NCBI GenBank assembly: GCA_002376725.1
Contig: DFOM01000036.1
Coordinates: 1 to 52,137 of the forward strand
DNA length: 52,137 nt
Source of the DNA: Cloacimonetes bacterium UBA3541
Lineage (GTDB): Bacteria; Cloacimonadota; Cloacimonadia; Cloacimonadales; Cloacimonadaceae
Reading direction: 5' to 3'
Below, one piece after another: positions 51,277 through 52,137 of the stretch (its first letter is position 1; each line of letters opens with the position of its first letter). The notes beneath the pieces were generated by a model that ran no database searches, was not told the DNA's origin, and saw only the letters and a program-made list of their open reading frames with translations. The position numbers were made by a program, and so were the translations under genes.

Positions 51277-52083
51277 ATGTCCACAACTAAAGATTACTAT
51301 GCCATTTTATATGATTTTATATCAAAAAATCAAACTCTTTGGCAAGTCACTATCATTTCTTCAGAAGGTTCCACTCCAGCAAAACCTGGAATGAAGATGC
51401 TTATCCCTCTAACAGGAAAAGTGTTTGGCAATCTTGGCGGAGGTGAACTGGAACACCTGCTCATATCAAGGGTGCGGGAAGAACAACCTTCTTCACCAAT
51501 TCTTGAAACTTATTTACTCAATGATGATGGCGAAAAACCTGAACGAACAGAAGGTATTCAGCTATCAATGGTCTGTGGTGGTAAAGTTTCCCTCTTTATT
51601 GAACCTCTTTTCTCCTCTAATATTCTCTACATAATCGGAGCAGGACATTGTGGAAAAGCTTTAGCTCACTTAGCTGGACTTTGTGATTTTCAAACAAGGC
51701 TTATTGATAACCGTCCTGAAGCTCTGCAAAATATCCCTCCAGAAATCTGTTCAGACCTCCATTTAAGTGATTATACCGACCTGGAAAAGCATATCCAGTT
51801 CAATCAAAATGCTCTTATTGTAATTATGACTCAGGGACATATCTATGATGAACAGGTTCTGGAACAATGTTTAGGTAAACCTTTTCGTTATTTGGGTATG
51901 ATAGGAAGCAAGCGAAAAGCAGCGAAAACTTTTCAGATGCTAAAAGATAAAGATTACTCAGATAAGGATTTACAAAATATTCATTGCCCCGTAGGATTGG
52001 CTATTGGCTCTAAAAAACCCTACGAAATTGCTATCTCTATTCTCGCTGAAATAATTCTGGAACTATCAAAAGATAAAGTTTAA
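51277..52083 (+). CDS. XdhC/CoxI-family protein
   Basis: 268 residues. The XdhC-type N-terminus has ISSEGSTPAKPGMKML and FGNLGGGELE, the middle CGGKVSLFIEPL, and the C-terminal Rossmann-like part YIIGAGHCGKALAHLAG, LIDNRPE, YLGMIGSKRKAAKTF and CPVGLAIGSKKPYEIAISI. Such proteins load sulfurated molybdenum cofactor into xanthine dehydrogenase or related hydroxylases. No such enzyme is in the window; it may lie just beyond the right edge. AAGGAAAATT precedes the ATG. The last 54 bases of the window hold nothing recognisable. Confidence 0.88.
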   Translation: MSTTKDYYAILYDFISKNQTLWQVTIISSEGSTPAKPGMKMLIPLTGKVFGNLGGGELEHLLISRVREEQPSSPILETYLLNDDGEKPERTEGIQLSMVCGGKVSLFIEPLFSSNILYIIGAGHCGKALAHLAGLCDFQTRLIDNRPEALQNIPPEICSDLHLSDYTDLEKHIQFNQNALIVIMTQGHIYDEQVLEQCLGKPFRYLGMIGSKRKAAKTFQMLKDKDYSDKDLQNIHCPVGLAIGSKKPYEIAISILAEIILELSKDKV

Positions 52084-52137
52084 TCTACAGAATTATCAGA
52101 TCAATCAAAACTGATTATACTCTAATATCTAGGCAGT

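Overview
This 52 kb window reads as chromosomal DNA of an AT-rich, diderm (Gram-negative) bacterium. The evidence for an outer membrane is LptD, a lauroyl-type lipid A acyltransferase, a TolC-like channel, a beta-barrel protein with a TonB-receptor-like C-terminus and a heptose-type phosphatase. Overall protein style (multi-domain kinases, TPR proteins, MOFRL-type glycerate kinase, TM1266-like protein) fits the FCB side of the tree, and my best guess is Candidatus Cloacimonadota. That assignment is inference; no marker search could be run.

Positions 1-3450 are accessory and gene-poor. They hold a cut-off ORF at the left edge, a metallopeptidase-like protein of unknown role, a non-coding block of degenerate 20-21 bp repeats overlapping a 260 bp element with 13 bp terminal inverted repeats, and a minus-strand cluster of two tiny ORFs plus a 192-residue protein. 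That 192-residue protein looks like a free-standing copy of a domain normally found at the end of large signalling ATPases.

From 3455 on, the window is core genome. First comes the classical rpsP-khpA-rimM-trmD-rplS translation cluster. Next is a tightly packed run of ogt, acpS, adk, trkH, trkA, a HAMP/PAS membrane protein, rluD, ribBA and a DUF445 protein, many with 1-8 nt overlaps. Then come lon, a polysaccharide-deacetylase-like protein and plsC. htpG (minus) and trx (plus) diverge from a shared region that contains a near-perfect CIRCE operator. trx is followed by a lipid A acyltransferase.

The most striking block is 22181-32092: a 1816-residue hybrid protein (Ser/Thr kinase, AAA-type ATPase, TPRs, two GAF domains, histidine kinase), translationally coupled to a 983-residue secreted TPR protein and followed after 7 nt by an outer-membrane-barrel-like protein with no plug domain. 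This could be an envelope sensing or assembly module.

The right third holds xerD/guaB (minus), glnS, a TM1266-like small protein, argF (minus), a TolC-MacA-MacB efflux set with ATPase and permease on separate genes, lysS/rpsA (minus), and an overlapping plus-strand run of glycerate kinase, lptD, a HAD phosphatase, a SpoU methyltransferase and an XdhC-family protein. Two related intergenic repeats (about 18345-18420 and 32384-32440, opposite orientation) sit between convergent operons. No rRNA, tRNA, CRISPR array or intact insertion sequence was seen.
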